Source: JAITWN01 sp050486285 (GTDB lineage Bacteria > Pseudomonadota > Gammaproteobacteria > SZUA-140). Taken from it: a DNA stretch of 64,000 nt. The translations under genes and the position numbers were made by a program. The stretch is taken from contig JBJHCZ010000015.1 of the NCBI GenBank assembly GCA_050486285.1, positions 1-64,000 on the forward strand, read 5' to 3'. The notes beneath the pieces are model-generated. The model was not told the DNA's origin. It saw only the letters and a list, made by a program, of their open reading frames with translations, and made no database searches. Below, one piece after another: positions 25,510 through 33,998 of the stretch (position 1 is its first letter; every line of letters begins with the position of its first letter).

Positions 25510-25603
25510 TGTTCGTTCGCGCGTCGTGGTTCGGGGTGATCGGGCTGTGCTATCGTCAGGCAGCGGCCGTGCATGGCCGTGGTGACGATCGTGAGCGAAG
25601 GCG

Positions 25604-26284
25604 ATGCGGATATTGCTGGTCGAGGACGAGGCGCCGTTGCGCAGGCAACTGGTCGAGCGGCTGCGCGAGGCCGGCTGGGTCGTCGATGCGGCGGCGGACG
25701 GCGAGGAGGGTCTGTATTTCGGCCGGGAGTATCCGGTCGATGTCGCGATCGTCGACCTCGGCCTGCCGCGGCTGTCCGGCATCGAGGTGATACGGCGACT
25801 GCGCGAGGCGGGGCGATCGTTCCCGATCCTGATCCTGACCGCGCGCAATCGCTGGCAGGACAAGGTCGACGGCCTCGAGGCCGGCGCCGATGATTACCTG
25901 GTCAAACCCTTCCACGTCGAGGAGCTGCTCGCGCGGTTGCGCGCGCTGGTCCGGCGCAGTGCCGGCAAGAGTTCACCGCTCCTCAGCGTCGGTCCGGTCA
26001 CGCTCGATACCACCGCGCAGAAGGTCAGCGTCGACGGCGCCGGGGTCGAGTTGACGTCCTATGAGTACCGGATGCTCGAACTGCTCATGCTGCGCGCCGG
26101 CGAGGTGCTGTCGAAGACCGAGCTGACCGAGCGCCTCTACGAAGAGGACGACAGCCGCGACAGCAATGTCATCGAGGTGTTCATCGGCCGCTTGCGGCGC
26201 AAGCTCGATCCGGACAATCGCCTGAATCCGATCGAGACGGTGCGCGGTCGGGGCTACCGCTTCAATCCGGACATCGGGGCGTGA
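25604..26284 (+). CDS. OmpR-family response regulator, PhoP/QseB-like
   Basis: This 226-aa protein has a receiver domain (about 1-115) with phospho-acceptor D51 in IVDLGLPRLSG and a conserved lysine in LVKPFHVEE. A C-terminal winged-helix DNA-binding domain (about 130-222) ends in TVRGRGYRFNPD. It overlaps the kinase gene by four bases, so the two form a two-component system. PhoP and QseB are the nearest named types; the regulon is unknown. Confidence 0.93.
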   Translation: MRILLVEDEAPLRRQLVERLREAGWVVDAAADGEEGLYFGREYPVDVAIVDLGLPRLSGIEVIRRLREAGRSFPILILTARNRWQDKVDGLEAGADDYLVKPFHVEELLARLRALVRRSAGKSSPLLSVGPVTLDTTAQKVSVDGAGVELTSYEYRMLELLMLRAGEVLSKTELTERLYEEDDSRDSNVIEVFIGRLRRKLDPDNRLNPIETVRGRGYRFNPDIGA

Positions 26285-27633
26285 GGCGCTCGCTCGGTAC
26301 GCGGCTGCTGCTGGTCGCCAGCCTGGTGCTCGCGGTGTTCTTCGGCGCCACCGGCGCCGTCATCGAGCGCGCCCATTACGAGACTGCCGACGCAGCATTG
26401 AAGCAACGCCTGCAGTCGTTCGCCGCGATGCTGATCGCGGCGTCGGAGCCGGGCGCCGACGGCGGCGTCCGCATCACCCATCCGCTGCCGGAGACCCGCT
26501 TCTTCCTGCCGCGCTCGGGGCTTTACGCGCGCATCCATCGCAATGATCACGCACACGGCTGGGACTCGCCGTCGCTCGATGGCGGCACGCTGGCATTCGC
26601 CGACGGCCTGCAGCGGGGACAGCGGCGTTTCGACACGCTGTACCTCGGCGACGGCACCGAACTGCGCGGTTTCAGCATCGGCGTCGCCTGGGAGGGGGAC
26701 ATGCCGGTCGCCGAGACCTACACCGTCAGCGTCGCCGAGGACGTCACCGAATTCAATGCCCAGGTCGCCGGCTTCCGGCGGACGCTGTGGGGGTGGTTGC
26801 TGATCGTCGCGGCCGCGCTGCTGGCGGTACAGTGGGCGGTGCTGCGCTGGGGGCTGTCACCCTTGCGCCGTGTCGCCGGTGATATCGCAGCGATCGAGGC
26901 GGGTGCGAAGACGCGGCTCGACGGCGACTATCCGGTGGAGCTGCAACCGCTGACCGGCAATCTCAATGCGCTCGTGCAAAACGAACGCGAGCGGCGCGAG
27001 CGTTATCGTCATGCGCTCGGCGATCTCGCCCACAGCCTGAAGACGCCGCTCGCGATCCTGCGCGGCGCCGCCGAGGGCCGCGACGACGCGGCCTTGCGCG
27101 CGGCGACCGAGGAAGCGGTCGAGCGCATGAGCGGGATCGTCGATTACCAGTTGCGGCGCGCGGCGACGGCCGGACGCGGCGGTCTCAAGGCGCGTGTCGA
27201 GGTCGAGCCGGTCGTGCGCCGCGTCGTCGTGGCGCTCGGCAAGGCCTGGCGTGACAAGGCCGTCCGCTGCGACGTCGAGATCGACCCCGGCACGCGCTTC
27301 GACGGCGATGCGGAGGACCTGGTCGAGATTCTCGGCAACCTGCTCGATAACGCCTTCAAGTGGTGCCGGTCGACGGTCGGCATCCGCGCGCGCCAGGCCG
27401 GCGCGCAGGCAGGCCGCGACGGCGGACTCGTCCTCGTCATCGAGGATGACGGTCCGGGCATCCCCGACGCGGTGCGTTCGGCGGTGTTCGGGCGGGGGGT
27501 GCGCGCGGATCCGGACCGTGAAGGCCATGGCATCGGGCTCGCGGTCGTCCGCGACATCGTCGATGCCTACCATGGCCGCATCGACATCGATCGCGGCGCG
27601 CGCGGCGGCGCGCGGGTGACCGTGACCCTGTAG
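26281..27633 (+). CDS. Sensor histidine kinase, PhoQ-like
   Basis: This 450-aa membrane kinase has a first transmembrane segment at 8-28, a periplasmic domain of about 135 residues, a second segment at 168-188, a HAMP-like linker, the dimerisation box with H251 in LAHSLKTPLAIL, and a HATPase domain with NLLDNAFKW, EDDGPGIPD and GHGIGLAVV. The GTG start at 26281 overlaps the regulator stop (GTGA). It should phosphorylate the adjacent regulator. The ligand cannot be inferred. Confidence 0.92.
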   Translation: MRRSLGTRLLLVASLVLAVFFGATGAVIERAHYETADAALKQRLQSFAAMLIAASEPGADGGVRITHPLPETRFFLPRSGLYARIHRNDHAHGWDSPSLDGGTLAFADGLQRGQRRFDTLYLGDGTELRGFSIGVAWEGDMPVAETYTVSVAEDVTEFNAQVAGFRRTLWGWLLIVAAALLAVQWAVLRWGLSPLRRVAGDIAAIEAGAKTRLDGDYPVELQPLTGNLNALVQNERERRERYRHALGDLAHSLKTPLAILRGAAEGRDDAALRAATEEAVERMSGIVDYQLRRAATAGRGGLKARVEVEPVVRRVVVALGKAWRDKAVRCDVEIDPGTRFDGDAEDLVEILGNLLDNAFKWCRSTVGIRARQAGAQAGRDGGLVLVIEDDGPGIPDAVRSAVFGRGVRADPDREGHGIGLAVVRDIVDAYHGRIDIDRGARGGARVTVTL

Positions 27634-27644
27634 CGGCGGCGCGG

Positions 27645-28403
27645 CTATTTCCCCAGCAGCAGATCCTTGGCCTGGTTGATCTTCGCCGCCAGCCACCCCG
27701 AGCCGCCGCGATCGGGATGCAGTTTCTGCATCAGGCGGCGGTGGGCGGCAATGATCTCCTCGTCGGACGCGCCCGCCTGCAGGCCGAGGATCTCGCGGGC
27801 CTCCTCGGGGCTCATCGCCCCGCCTGACGGCGGCGGACGCTGTTCGCCGCCGCTAGCGCCTTCGCCGGCCTGTGCCCGCCAGGTCGCGCCATGGACGCCA
27901 TCGAGAAACGCCTGCACGAGCTGCGCGGCTTCCGGGTCCTCGATCCGGCATTCACGCAGCAGCTCGATCAACTGCTCGATCGTCAGCTCGGTCAGTCGCG
28001 CGCCCTTGAAGCGACCGTCGATGACCACGCCGTCGATCTCGCCGCTGTCGTGATTCAGACTCATGCGAATGTAACGGGTCTCGACCTGCGAGACGCGGCC
28101 GGTCGCCGCGCCGCCGCCGGCCGCCTGCGCGGCCTTCGCCGCCTGGTAGCGCTTGTACAGGCCGCCGATGATCGGCAGGAACGGCAACAGCCGCGGCAGG
28201 AACGCAAACAATGTGCCGAGCACGACGAACAGCCAGTGCAGGCGTCCGCTCGCTGCGAGCCAGACCAGCACGCCGATGCCGACCGCGACCGCGACGCGGC
28301 GCAGCACTCGCGCGACGTTCTGCGGCGGCGCGCGCAGGAACCAGGTCAGCAGCGCAAGCACGGCGAACAGGGCGGCCAGCGCGAACGCGAGCTTGGCGAC
28401 CAT
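27645..28403 (-). CDS. Membrane-anchored DnaJ-domain protein
   Basis: This 252-aa protein has two N-terminal hydrophobic segments (about 1-25 and 38-75), a middle domain and a C-terminal J-domain (about 198-250) with the HPDRGGS motif that activates Hsp70. The arrangement resembles mitochondrial Tim14/Pam18 and bacterial homologues of unknown role. It is probably anchored in the inner membrane with the J-domain in the cytoplasm. It is convergent with the histidine kinase gene and lies six bases after a VWA-like gene. Confidence 0.85.
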   Translation of the reverse strand: MVAKLAFALAALFAVLALLTWFLRAPPQNVARVLRRVAVAVGIGVLVWLAASGRLHWLFVVLGTLFAFLPRLLPFLPIIGGLYKRYQAAKAAQAAGGGAATGRVSQVETRYIRMSLNHDSGEIDGVVIDGRFKGARLTELTIEQLIELLRECRIEDPEAAQLVQAFLDGVHGATWRAQAGEGASGGEQRPPPSGGAMSPEEAREILGLQAGASDEEIIAAHRRLMQKLHPDRGGSGWLAAKINQAKDLLLGK

Positions 28404-28409
28404 GACGGC

Positions 28410-29126
28410 CTAACCCTTGTCGATCTGTTGCGTGATCCGGCGCACGAGCGCGTCCGAGCGCCGGCTGTAGTCGGCGAGGGCCTGACGGCCGCCGGCGGCG
28501 TAGACCGCGACTGCGCTCAGCAGGTCGCGCAGTTGCGCCGGGCTCGCGGCATCGAACGCACAGTAGGCGCCGCGGCTCAGGCGCGCGATCTCGCGAAAGA
28601 CATGGGCGGCGATCGGGTCGTCGCCCTCCTGGAACACGAAGGCGGGGAGGCCCTGCAGGCCGAGCTCGCCGGCCAGTTGCAGCAGCGTGCCGTGTTCCTC
28701 TTCCATGCAATCGCCGACGATGACCAGCGCATTGACCGGTGTCGCCCGCGTCTCACCGAGCGCATGCTCGAGGACGCGACCGATCTGGGTATGACCCGCC
28801 TGGCAGCGCACCGAGGTCATCTCGCGCAACAGCCCTTGTGATTCCGCGGTCCACGGCGAGGCATGGAATTCACGATAGCCGCGGAACCAGCACAACTGGA
28901 TCTCGAGCCCGCCGAGCCGCGTCGTTTCATTGAACATCTCGGCCTGGATGTGGCAGGCGCGGTCCCACGCCGGCTCTCGACTGGCGGTCGCGTCCATCGC
29001 AAAGATCAGTCGACCGCGCCGGCCCGCCGGTTTGACCGTCGGCGTCGACGCCATTTTCTTCACGAAGGCATCGATCTCGGCGCGGGAGGATTTTTTCGCC
29101 AGCGGCTTGTCGTTTCCGTCCGTCAT
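28410..29126 (-). CDS. VWA-like protein, function unknown
   Basis: This 238-aa soluble protein has a von Willebrand factor A pattern: a basic N-terminal region, strand RLIFAMDATASR with a MIDAS-like DATAS near residue 45, a later threonine (TQIGRVLEHAL), and VIVGDCMEE. The ATG at 29126 follows CAGGAG at suitable spacing; an in-frame start seven codons earlier lacks a binding site. It precedes the DnaJ-like gene by six bases, so the two may act together. Its role is unknown to me. Confidence 0.75.
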   Translation of the reverse strand: MTDGNDKPLAKKSSRAEIDAFVKKMASTPTVKPAGRRGRLIFAMDATASREPAWDRACHIQAEMFNETTRLGGLEIQLCWFRGYREFHASPWTAESQGLLREMTSVRCQAGHTQIGRVLEHALGETRATPVNALVIVGDCMEEEHGTLLQLAGELGLQGLPAFVFQEGDDPIAAHVFREIARLSRGAYCAFDAASPAQLRDLLSAVAVYAAGGRQALADYSRRSDALVRRITQQIDKG

Positions 29127-29133
29127 GGCCCGA

Positions 29134-29160
29134 TTGCTCCTGCACAATTCACGTTATATT
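29134..29160 (+). promoter_or_regulatory. Weak promoter candidate for the macrodomain gene
   Basis: TTGCTC (29134-29139) and TATATT (29155-29160) are 15 bases apart, in the 69-base gap between the divergent VWA-like and macrodomain genes. The spacing is short, so the call is tentative. Confidence 0.3.
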
Positions 29161-29195
29161 CTAGCCCATTACGATGTCGCGGAGGGCGCTCGGGG

Positions 29196-29747
29196 ATGGC
29201 TTCACTGGACGAATTCGAGCCTGACGGCCCCGGCGGGGAGCGGCTGACGGTCGTCGAGGGCGACATCACCCGGATCACCGCCGATGCGATCGTCAACGCC
29301 GCGAACGAGACGCTGCTCGGCGGTGGCGGCGTCGACGGCGCGATCCATCGCGCGGCCGGCCCCGGACTGCTCGAGGAATGCCGGATGCTCGGCGGCTGTG
29401 AAAGCGGCCAGGCGAAGCTCACCGGCGGCTATCGCCTGCCGGCGAGGCATGTCATCCATACCGTCGGACCGGTCTGGCGCGGCGGCGCCCACCGCGAGGA
29501 CGAGATCCTGGCATCCTGCTATCGTGAATCGCTCAGACTTGCGGCCGGGTCCGGCCTGAAGAGCATTGCCTTCCCCGCCATCAGTTGCGGTATCCACGGC
29601 TTTCCGCCGGAACGCGCCGCGCGCATCGCGGTTGCCGAAGCCCGCGCGTTTCTTGCCGGTGACACGACGCTCGAACGCGTGATCATGGTATGTTATGGCG
29701 ATGAGATTCACGAGGCGTGGTTGAAGGCCGTGCATTCGCCGTCATGA
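29196..29747 (+). CDS. Macrodomain ADP-ribose hydrolase, YmdB-like
   Basis: This 183-aa protein is a macrodomain of the O-acetyl-ADP-ribose deacetylase group. The ligand-binding segments are VEGDITRITADAIVNAAN, NETLLGGGGVDGAIHRAAG and the later FPAISCGIHGFP loop. Such enzymes remove ADP-ribose or acetyl-ADP-ribose. The ATG at 29196 gives MASLDEFEPDGPG; the longer frame upstream runs antisense to the VWA-like gene and is rejected. It overlaps the next gene by ATGA. Confidence 0.9.
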   Translation: MASLDEFEPDGPGGERLTVVEGDITRITADAIVNAANETLLGGGGVDGAIHRAAGPGLLEECRMLGGCESGQAKLTGGYRLPARHVIHTVGPVWRGGAHREDEILASCYRESLRLAAGSGLKSIAFPAISCGIHGFPPERAARIAVAEARAFLAGDTTLERVIMVCYGDEIHEAWLKAVHSPS

Positions 29748-30598
29748 GCGAAGACAGAGAGTCGCCGCCGGAGAACGAACGCGTCCCGGTGCTGAAGTAT
29801 TTCCTGGTCGGCGCCACCGCGGTCGCAGTGCTCGCGACCCTTGCCTGGTGGTGGTTGCGGGACGATGTCTCGTCCGAGTCGCCGCTTGCGCTGCCGCCGC
29901 CCGCGCTGGTCGAACCCGAACCACTGGTGCGGCATCCGATCCCCGAACCGAGGCCCGATGACACCGGCAGCGAGTCGCCGTCACCGTCGCCGCTCGCCGA
30001 CGTGCTGCCGGCTTCACTGCCGGATCTCGACCGCAGCGATCAGGCATTGCTCGCGCTTGCCGGGCGCCTGATCGAGAATCCGCGATTCGTCGAGCTGTTG
30101 ATCCCGCGGGACATGATCCGGCGCTTCGTCGTGACCGTCGACGGCCTCGGGACCAAGGTCGTCTCCCAGAACCGTCTGCCGGTGACGCCGCCTGACGGGC
30201 GTTTTCTGGTCGAGCCGCGCGGCGAGCAATTCGTCATCGATCCGCGCAATTACGAGCGCTACCGTCGTCATGTCGCGATGCTCGACCAACTCGACAGCCG
30301 GCTGCTGGTCGAGGCCTACGTCCATGTCTATCCGCTGATCCAGCAGGCGTATCGTGAACTCGGTTATCCACAGGGCTTCTTCAACGACCGGTTGATCGCG
30401 GTGATCGACGAAATTCTGGCGACGCCGGAGACCGGCGATCCGGTCTGGCTGGAACAACCGGGCGTGTTCTACCTCTATGTCGACCCGGGACTGGAGGGGC
30501 TGACGGCGGGGCAGCGCTTGCTGATCCGCATGGGGCCGGACAGCGCGGCGGCGGTCAAGCGCAAGTTGCGGGAGATTCGTACCGGTTTGGCACGCTGA
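29744..30598 (+). CDS. DUF3014 family membrane-anchored protein
   Basis: This 284-aa protein has one transmembrane segment (about 17-37, FLVGATAVAVLATLAWWW), a proline-rich linker (about 45-90) and a globular domain that matches DUF3014 in motif style (DRSDQALLALAG, FVVTVDGLG, NYERYRRHV). Topology suggests the C-terminal domain is periplasmic. The ATG at 29744 overlaps the macrodomain stop. The function of the family is unknown. Confidence 0.82.
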   Translation: MSEDRESPPENERVPVLKYFLVGATAVAVLATLAWWWLRDDVSSESPLALPPPALVEPEPLVRHPIPEPRPDDTGSESPSPSPLADVLPASLPDLDRSDQALLALAGRLIENPRFVELLIPRDMIRRFVVTVDGLGTKVVSQNRLPVTPPDGRFLVEPRGEQFVIDPRNYERYRRHVAMLDQLDSRLLVEAYVHVYPLIQQAYRELGYPQGFFNDRLIAVIDEILATPETGDPVWLEQPGVFYLYVDPGLEGLTAGQRLLIRMGPDSAAAVKRKLREIRTGLAR

Positions 30599-30703
30599 AA
30601 CGCCGATGGACGGAGATTTTATTGTGTGCTAGTAATGGTGACGCGATACCTTCGGTTCGAAGGCCATCGGGTCAGGCTGAATAATGACAAAGAGGGACTC
30701 GAG

Positions 30704-31177
30704 ATGAAAGGGAAGTTATTGATGATCGCGGTATCCGGCATGTTCGTCGCAGGCGTCGCCCAGGCGGACAGCACCGGTTGTGGTCTCGGCACCACGTTGT
30801 GGGAAGGCCAGTCCGGCATCGCGCCGCAGGTGCTTGCCGTAACGACCAACGGTACGCTCGGTAACCAGACCTTCGGCATCACCTTCGGCACGCTCGGCTG
30901 CAAGTCGGACGGCGTCGTGAAGTCGCCGATGGCGATGTTCACCGGCAGCAATATGGATCGGCTCGCGCGCGACATGTCGATCGGCGAAGGCGAGGCCCTC
31001 GAGACGCTGGCCGAGCTGATGGGCATCGAGGCCGGGCACAAGGGCGTGTTCTTCCAGGCCACCCGGACCCACTTCGGCGAAATCTTCGCGAACGCCGATG
31101 TCACCGCGGAACAGGTGCTCGACGCCATCAACGACATGATGGCGCAGAACGCCACGCTCGCGCGTTACGCTGTCTGA
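30704..31177 (+). CDS. DUF3015 family secreted protein
   Basis: This 157-aa protein begins with a signal peptide (MKGKLLMIAVSGMFVAGVAQA). The mature part starts DSTGCGLGTTLWEG and carries a second cysteine in FGTLGCKSDG, so a disulfide is likely. The pattern is that of DUF3015, a periplasmic family of unknown function. The ATG at 30704 is preceded by a purine-rich stretch (AGAGGGACTCGAG); upstream in-frame starts are rejected. A 13-bp hairpin follows, and a DUF4105 gene lies 63 bases downstream. Confidence 0.87.
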   Translation: MKGKLLMIAVSGMFVAGVAQADSTGCGLGTTLWEGQSGIAPQVLAVTTNGTLGNQTFGITFGTLGCKSDGVVKSPMAMFTGSNMDRLARDMSIGEGEALETLAELMGIEAGHKGVFFQATRTHFGEIFANADVTAEQVLDAINDMMAQNATLARYAV

Positions 31178-31188
31178 AGTCCCCGGCA

Positions 31189-31219
31189 TCCGGCGGCGCA
31201 TTCCTGATGCGCCGCCGGA
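31189..31219 (+). terminator. Perfect 13-bp hairpin after the DUF3015 gene
   Basis: TCCGGCGGCGCAT (31189-31201) pairs perfectly with 31207-31219 around a five-base loop. It begins 11 bases after the DUF3015 stop. There is no T-run, so it may stop transcription only partly or protect the mRNA 3' end. Confidence 0.55.
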
Positions 31220-31240
31220 CCCCGTCAAACTCCGTCATCG

Positions 31241-33163
31241 ATGATGTGGCGCCGCGCGGGCCCAGTCCTGCTCGTTCTCGCAATGGCATTGCCCGCATCC
31301 GTCCACGCAGGACAGGATGACGGTTATGCTGAAATCCTGATCGAACGCGCCGTCGCGGCGCGGCTTGCCGAAGCGCCGTACTGGCTGAGGCTCGTCTACT
31401 ATGTCCCGGCGCGCAATGCCAGCGGCTGGCGCAGCGAGGCCACCGCCGCGGATTTTTTCAACAGCCCCGGCGGCCGCGACGATCCTGCTGCGGAACTGAG
31501 CGCGACCTTGCGCGCGCTGTTCGCGCCGCCGCTCGATCCCGTCGACGAGGCCGCGGGCCGCCAGCATCCGCAGTGCGCGTTCATCGCGCGCTATCACTGG
31601 CTGCGCGAACGCCTCGACATCGACGATGCCCGCCTGCCGCCCCAGCCCTGCGAACGCTTCGATGTATGGTTCGACGCGATCGACCCGGCGCGCGTCGCAC
31701 TGGTATTCGCCGCCGACTATGTCGGCAATCCCTCGTCGGCGTTCGGACATACGCTGCTGCGCCTCGACCGGCCGTCGGAGGATGCAAGCCGGCTGGTGTC
31801 CTATGCGGTCAACTATGCGGCAATCGTCGGTGACGCGAATCCGGTCAGCTACGCATGGAACGGCCTGACCGGCGGTTATCCGGGGTACTACTCGCTGCTG
31901 CCGTACTACGACAAGGTGCGGGAGTACAACGATCTCGAAAGCCGCGACATGTGGGAATACGAGTTGACGCTTTCACCCGAGGAGATCGCGCGCATGATGC
32001 GCCATCTGTGGGAGGCGGGTTCGGTCCCGTTCGACTACTATTTCCTCAAGCAGAACTGCTCGTACCGGCTGCTCGGGCTGCTCGAGATCGCGCGTCCCGA
32101 AGCGGCGCTGACGAACCGCTTTCCGGTCTATGCGATACCGACGGACACCGTGCGCGTCGCGCTGGAGGAGGAAGGCCTGCTGCGCGCGGTCGTCTTCCGA
32201 CCTTCGGCGGAACGCCGCCTGAAGCACGGGGTCTCGCTGGCATCGGCCGGGATCAGGGGCGCGGCGCTGGCGGCAGCCAACCGCGAGGATGCCGATCGCG
32301 CGCTGGAAGCGCTGCCGCCGGCGGACCGCGCGCAGGCGCTCGAACTGGCGCATGACTATCTGCACTATCACTTCCTGGCCGGCCGCCTGCCGCGCGAGAC
32401 CGCGGCGCCGCGCATGCACCGCCTGCTGGTCGAGCGCAGCAGGGTAGAAGCGCCTTCGCCGGTCCCTGAACCGCCACGGCCGGCGACGCGGCCCGACCAG
32501 GGACATCCGACCGGACGCCTCGGACTCGGCGCCGGCTACGCGCATGGCGCGCATTTCACCGAACTGCAGTGGCGCGCGGCCTATCATGACCTCGCCGATC
32601 CGCAACCCGGCTATCGCCAGGGGGCACAGATCGATTTTCTCGGCGCGAGCGCGCGTTATGAGCACGACCATCATCGCTGGCGCGTCGAGCGCGTCGATGT
32701 CGCCGAGATCTGGTCGCTGGCGCCGCGCAATGCCTTTCTGAAACCGGTGTCATGGAAGGTCGGCGGCGGCTTGATGCGCGATCCGTTGCTGACGCCGGAC
32801 CGGCCGCTGGTCGGCGAATTTCACGGCGGCGCCGGACTGGCCCGGGCCCTCGATCGCGATGAACGGCTGATCGTCTACGGGCTGGCCGAGGGTCGCCTGA
32901 TTGCCTCCCGTCATACCGACGACCGCCTGCGGCTCGGCGCGGGTCCGCGCATCGGCGTCGTCCATGGCGGGCGACTCGGCTCGCTGCATGCGACCGCAGT
33001 CGTGCGCCGGCATACCGATGGCCGGGATCTTCGCCGCGAGGCGCGGCTGGAACAGAGTCTCGCCTTGGGTGATCGCCTCGCGCTGCGCCTGCGACTCGGC
33101 TGGGCGGAGGAGGGCGGCAGATATTATCGCGAGCGGATGCTGCTCGCGCACTGGTATTACTGA
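31241..33163 (+). CDS. DUF4105 (Lnb-like) protein with a C-terminal barrel
   Basis: This 640-aa exported protein has a signal peptide (about 1-23). The N-terminal two thirds match the DUF4105/Lnb N-terminal periplasmic domain. A conserved histidine in SAFGHTLLRLDRP and a cysteine in LKQNCSYRLL form the expected thiol-hydrolase-like pair. Residues from about 420 onward look like beta strands and end in the aromatic AHWYY, suggesting an outer-membrane barrel. Lnb proteins N-acylate lipoproteins in some Bacteroidetes; whether this one does is open. A lipoprotein-like hydrolase gene follows directly. Confidence 0.82.
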   Translation: MMWRRAGPVLLVLAMALPASVHAGQDDGYAEILIERAVAARLAEAPYWLRLVYYVPARNASGWRSEATAADFFNSPGGRDDPAAELSATLRALFAPPLDPVDEAAGRQHPQCAFIARYHWLRERLDIDDARLPPQPCERFDVWFDAIDPARVALVFAADYVGNPSSAFGHTLLRLDRPSEDASRLVSYAVNYAAIVGDANPVSYAWNGLTGGYPGYYSLLPYYDKVREYNDLESRDMWEYELTLSPEEIARMMRHLWEAGSVPFDYYFLKQNCSYRLLGLLEIARPEAALTNRFPVYAIPTDTVRVALEEEGLLRAVVFRPSAERRLKHGVSLASAGIRGAALAAANREDADRALEALPPADRAQALELAHDYLHYHFLAGRLPRETAAPRMHRLLVERSRVEAPSPVPEPPRPATRPDQGHPTGRLGLGAGYAHGAHFTELQWRAAYHDLADPQPGYRQGAQIDFLGASARYEHDHHRWRVERVDVAEIWSLAPRNAFLKPVSWKVGGGLMRDPLLTPDRPLVGEFHGGAGLARALDRDERLIVYGLAEGRLIASRHTDDRLRLGAGPRIGVVHGGRLGSLHATAVVRRHTDGRDLRREARLEQSLALGDRLALRLRLGWAEEGGRYYRERMLLAHWYY

Positions 33164-33164
33164 C

Positions 33165-33998
33165 ATGATCAGGCTGCTGCTGTTGCCGATGTTGATCATG
33201 CAGTCCGCGTGCACACAGTTGTTCTTTCATCCGCTTGCGCAACCGGTGTTCGATCCCGCCGATGCCGGCATCGTCTACGAAACGGTGACCTTCGAGGCCA
33301 CGGACGGCACGCGCCTGCACGGCTGGTTCCTGCCGTCGCGGCTGGAGGAAGCCCGGGCGACGATCCTGTTCCTGTACGGCAATGCCGAGAACAAGAGCAC
33401 GCATATCGCCAGCGTCTACTGGCTGCCCGAGCACGGTTTCAATGTGCTGACGTTCGACTATCGAGGCTACGGCGGCTCGGCCGGACGGCCGACGCTGCCC
33501 GGGATGCACGACGATATCGACGCCGCGCTGCGCCATCTGCTGTCGCGGCCGGAGCCGTCGGCGCAGCGCATCATCGTCTTCGGCCAGAGCCTCGGCGGCG
33601 CGCTGGCGCTGACCGCGGTCGCCGACTCGCCCTGGCGCGCGCATATCCATGGCGTCGTCGTCGAGGGGGCATTCAGCGGTTACCGGACGATCGCGCGCGA
33701 GAAGTTGTCCGGGTTCTGGCTGACCTGGCCGCTGGCCTGGCCGTTTTCGCTGACCGTCAGCGACCGCTACCAGCCGCTGGAGGCGGCCGCGCGGATCAGT
33801 CCGATACCGTTGCTGCTGGTCTATTCAACGGAGGATGACATCGTGCCCGCGCATCACGGTGACCGCCTCTATGAGGCGGCGCAGTCACCGAAGTATCTGT
33901 GGAAGATCGACGGGATTCCGCACATTGCCGCTTTCATCGATGATGATCGGCGGCATGAGCTTGTCTCGCTGATCAGACGCTGGCTTCAGGAAGGCTGA
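33165..33998 (+). CDS. Alpha/beta hydrolase, probable lipoprotein
   Basis: This 277-aa protein belongs to the BEM46/ABHD13-like alpha/beta hydrolases. The nucleophile elbow is FGQSLGGALAL, the acid is in YSTEDDIVPAHHG, and the histidine is in IPHIAAF. The N-terminus MIRLLLLPMLIMQSACTQ has a lipobox-like QSAC, so it may be a lipid-anchored envelope enzyme. It begins one base after the DUF4105 stop, and its last 26 bases overlap the convergent pncB gene. The substrate is unknown. Confidence 0.85.
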   Translation: MIRLLLLPMLIMQSACTQLFFHPLAQPVFDPADAGIVYETVTFEATDGTRLHGWFLPSRLEEARATILFLYGNAENKSTHIASVYWLPEHGFNVLTFDYRGYGGSAGRPTLPGMHDDIDAALRHLLSRPEPSAQRIIVFGQSLGGALALTAVADSPWRAHIHGVVVEGAFSGYRTIAREKLSGFWLTWPLAWPFSLTVSDRYQPLEAAARISPIPLLLVYSTEDDIVPAHHGDRLYEAAQSPKYLWKIDGIPHIAAFIDDDRRHELVSLIRRWLQEG

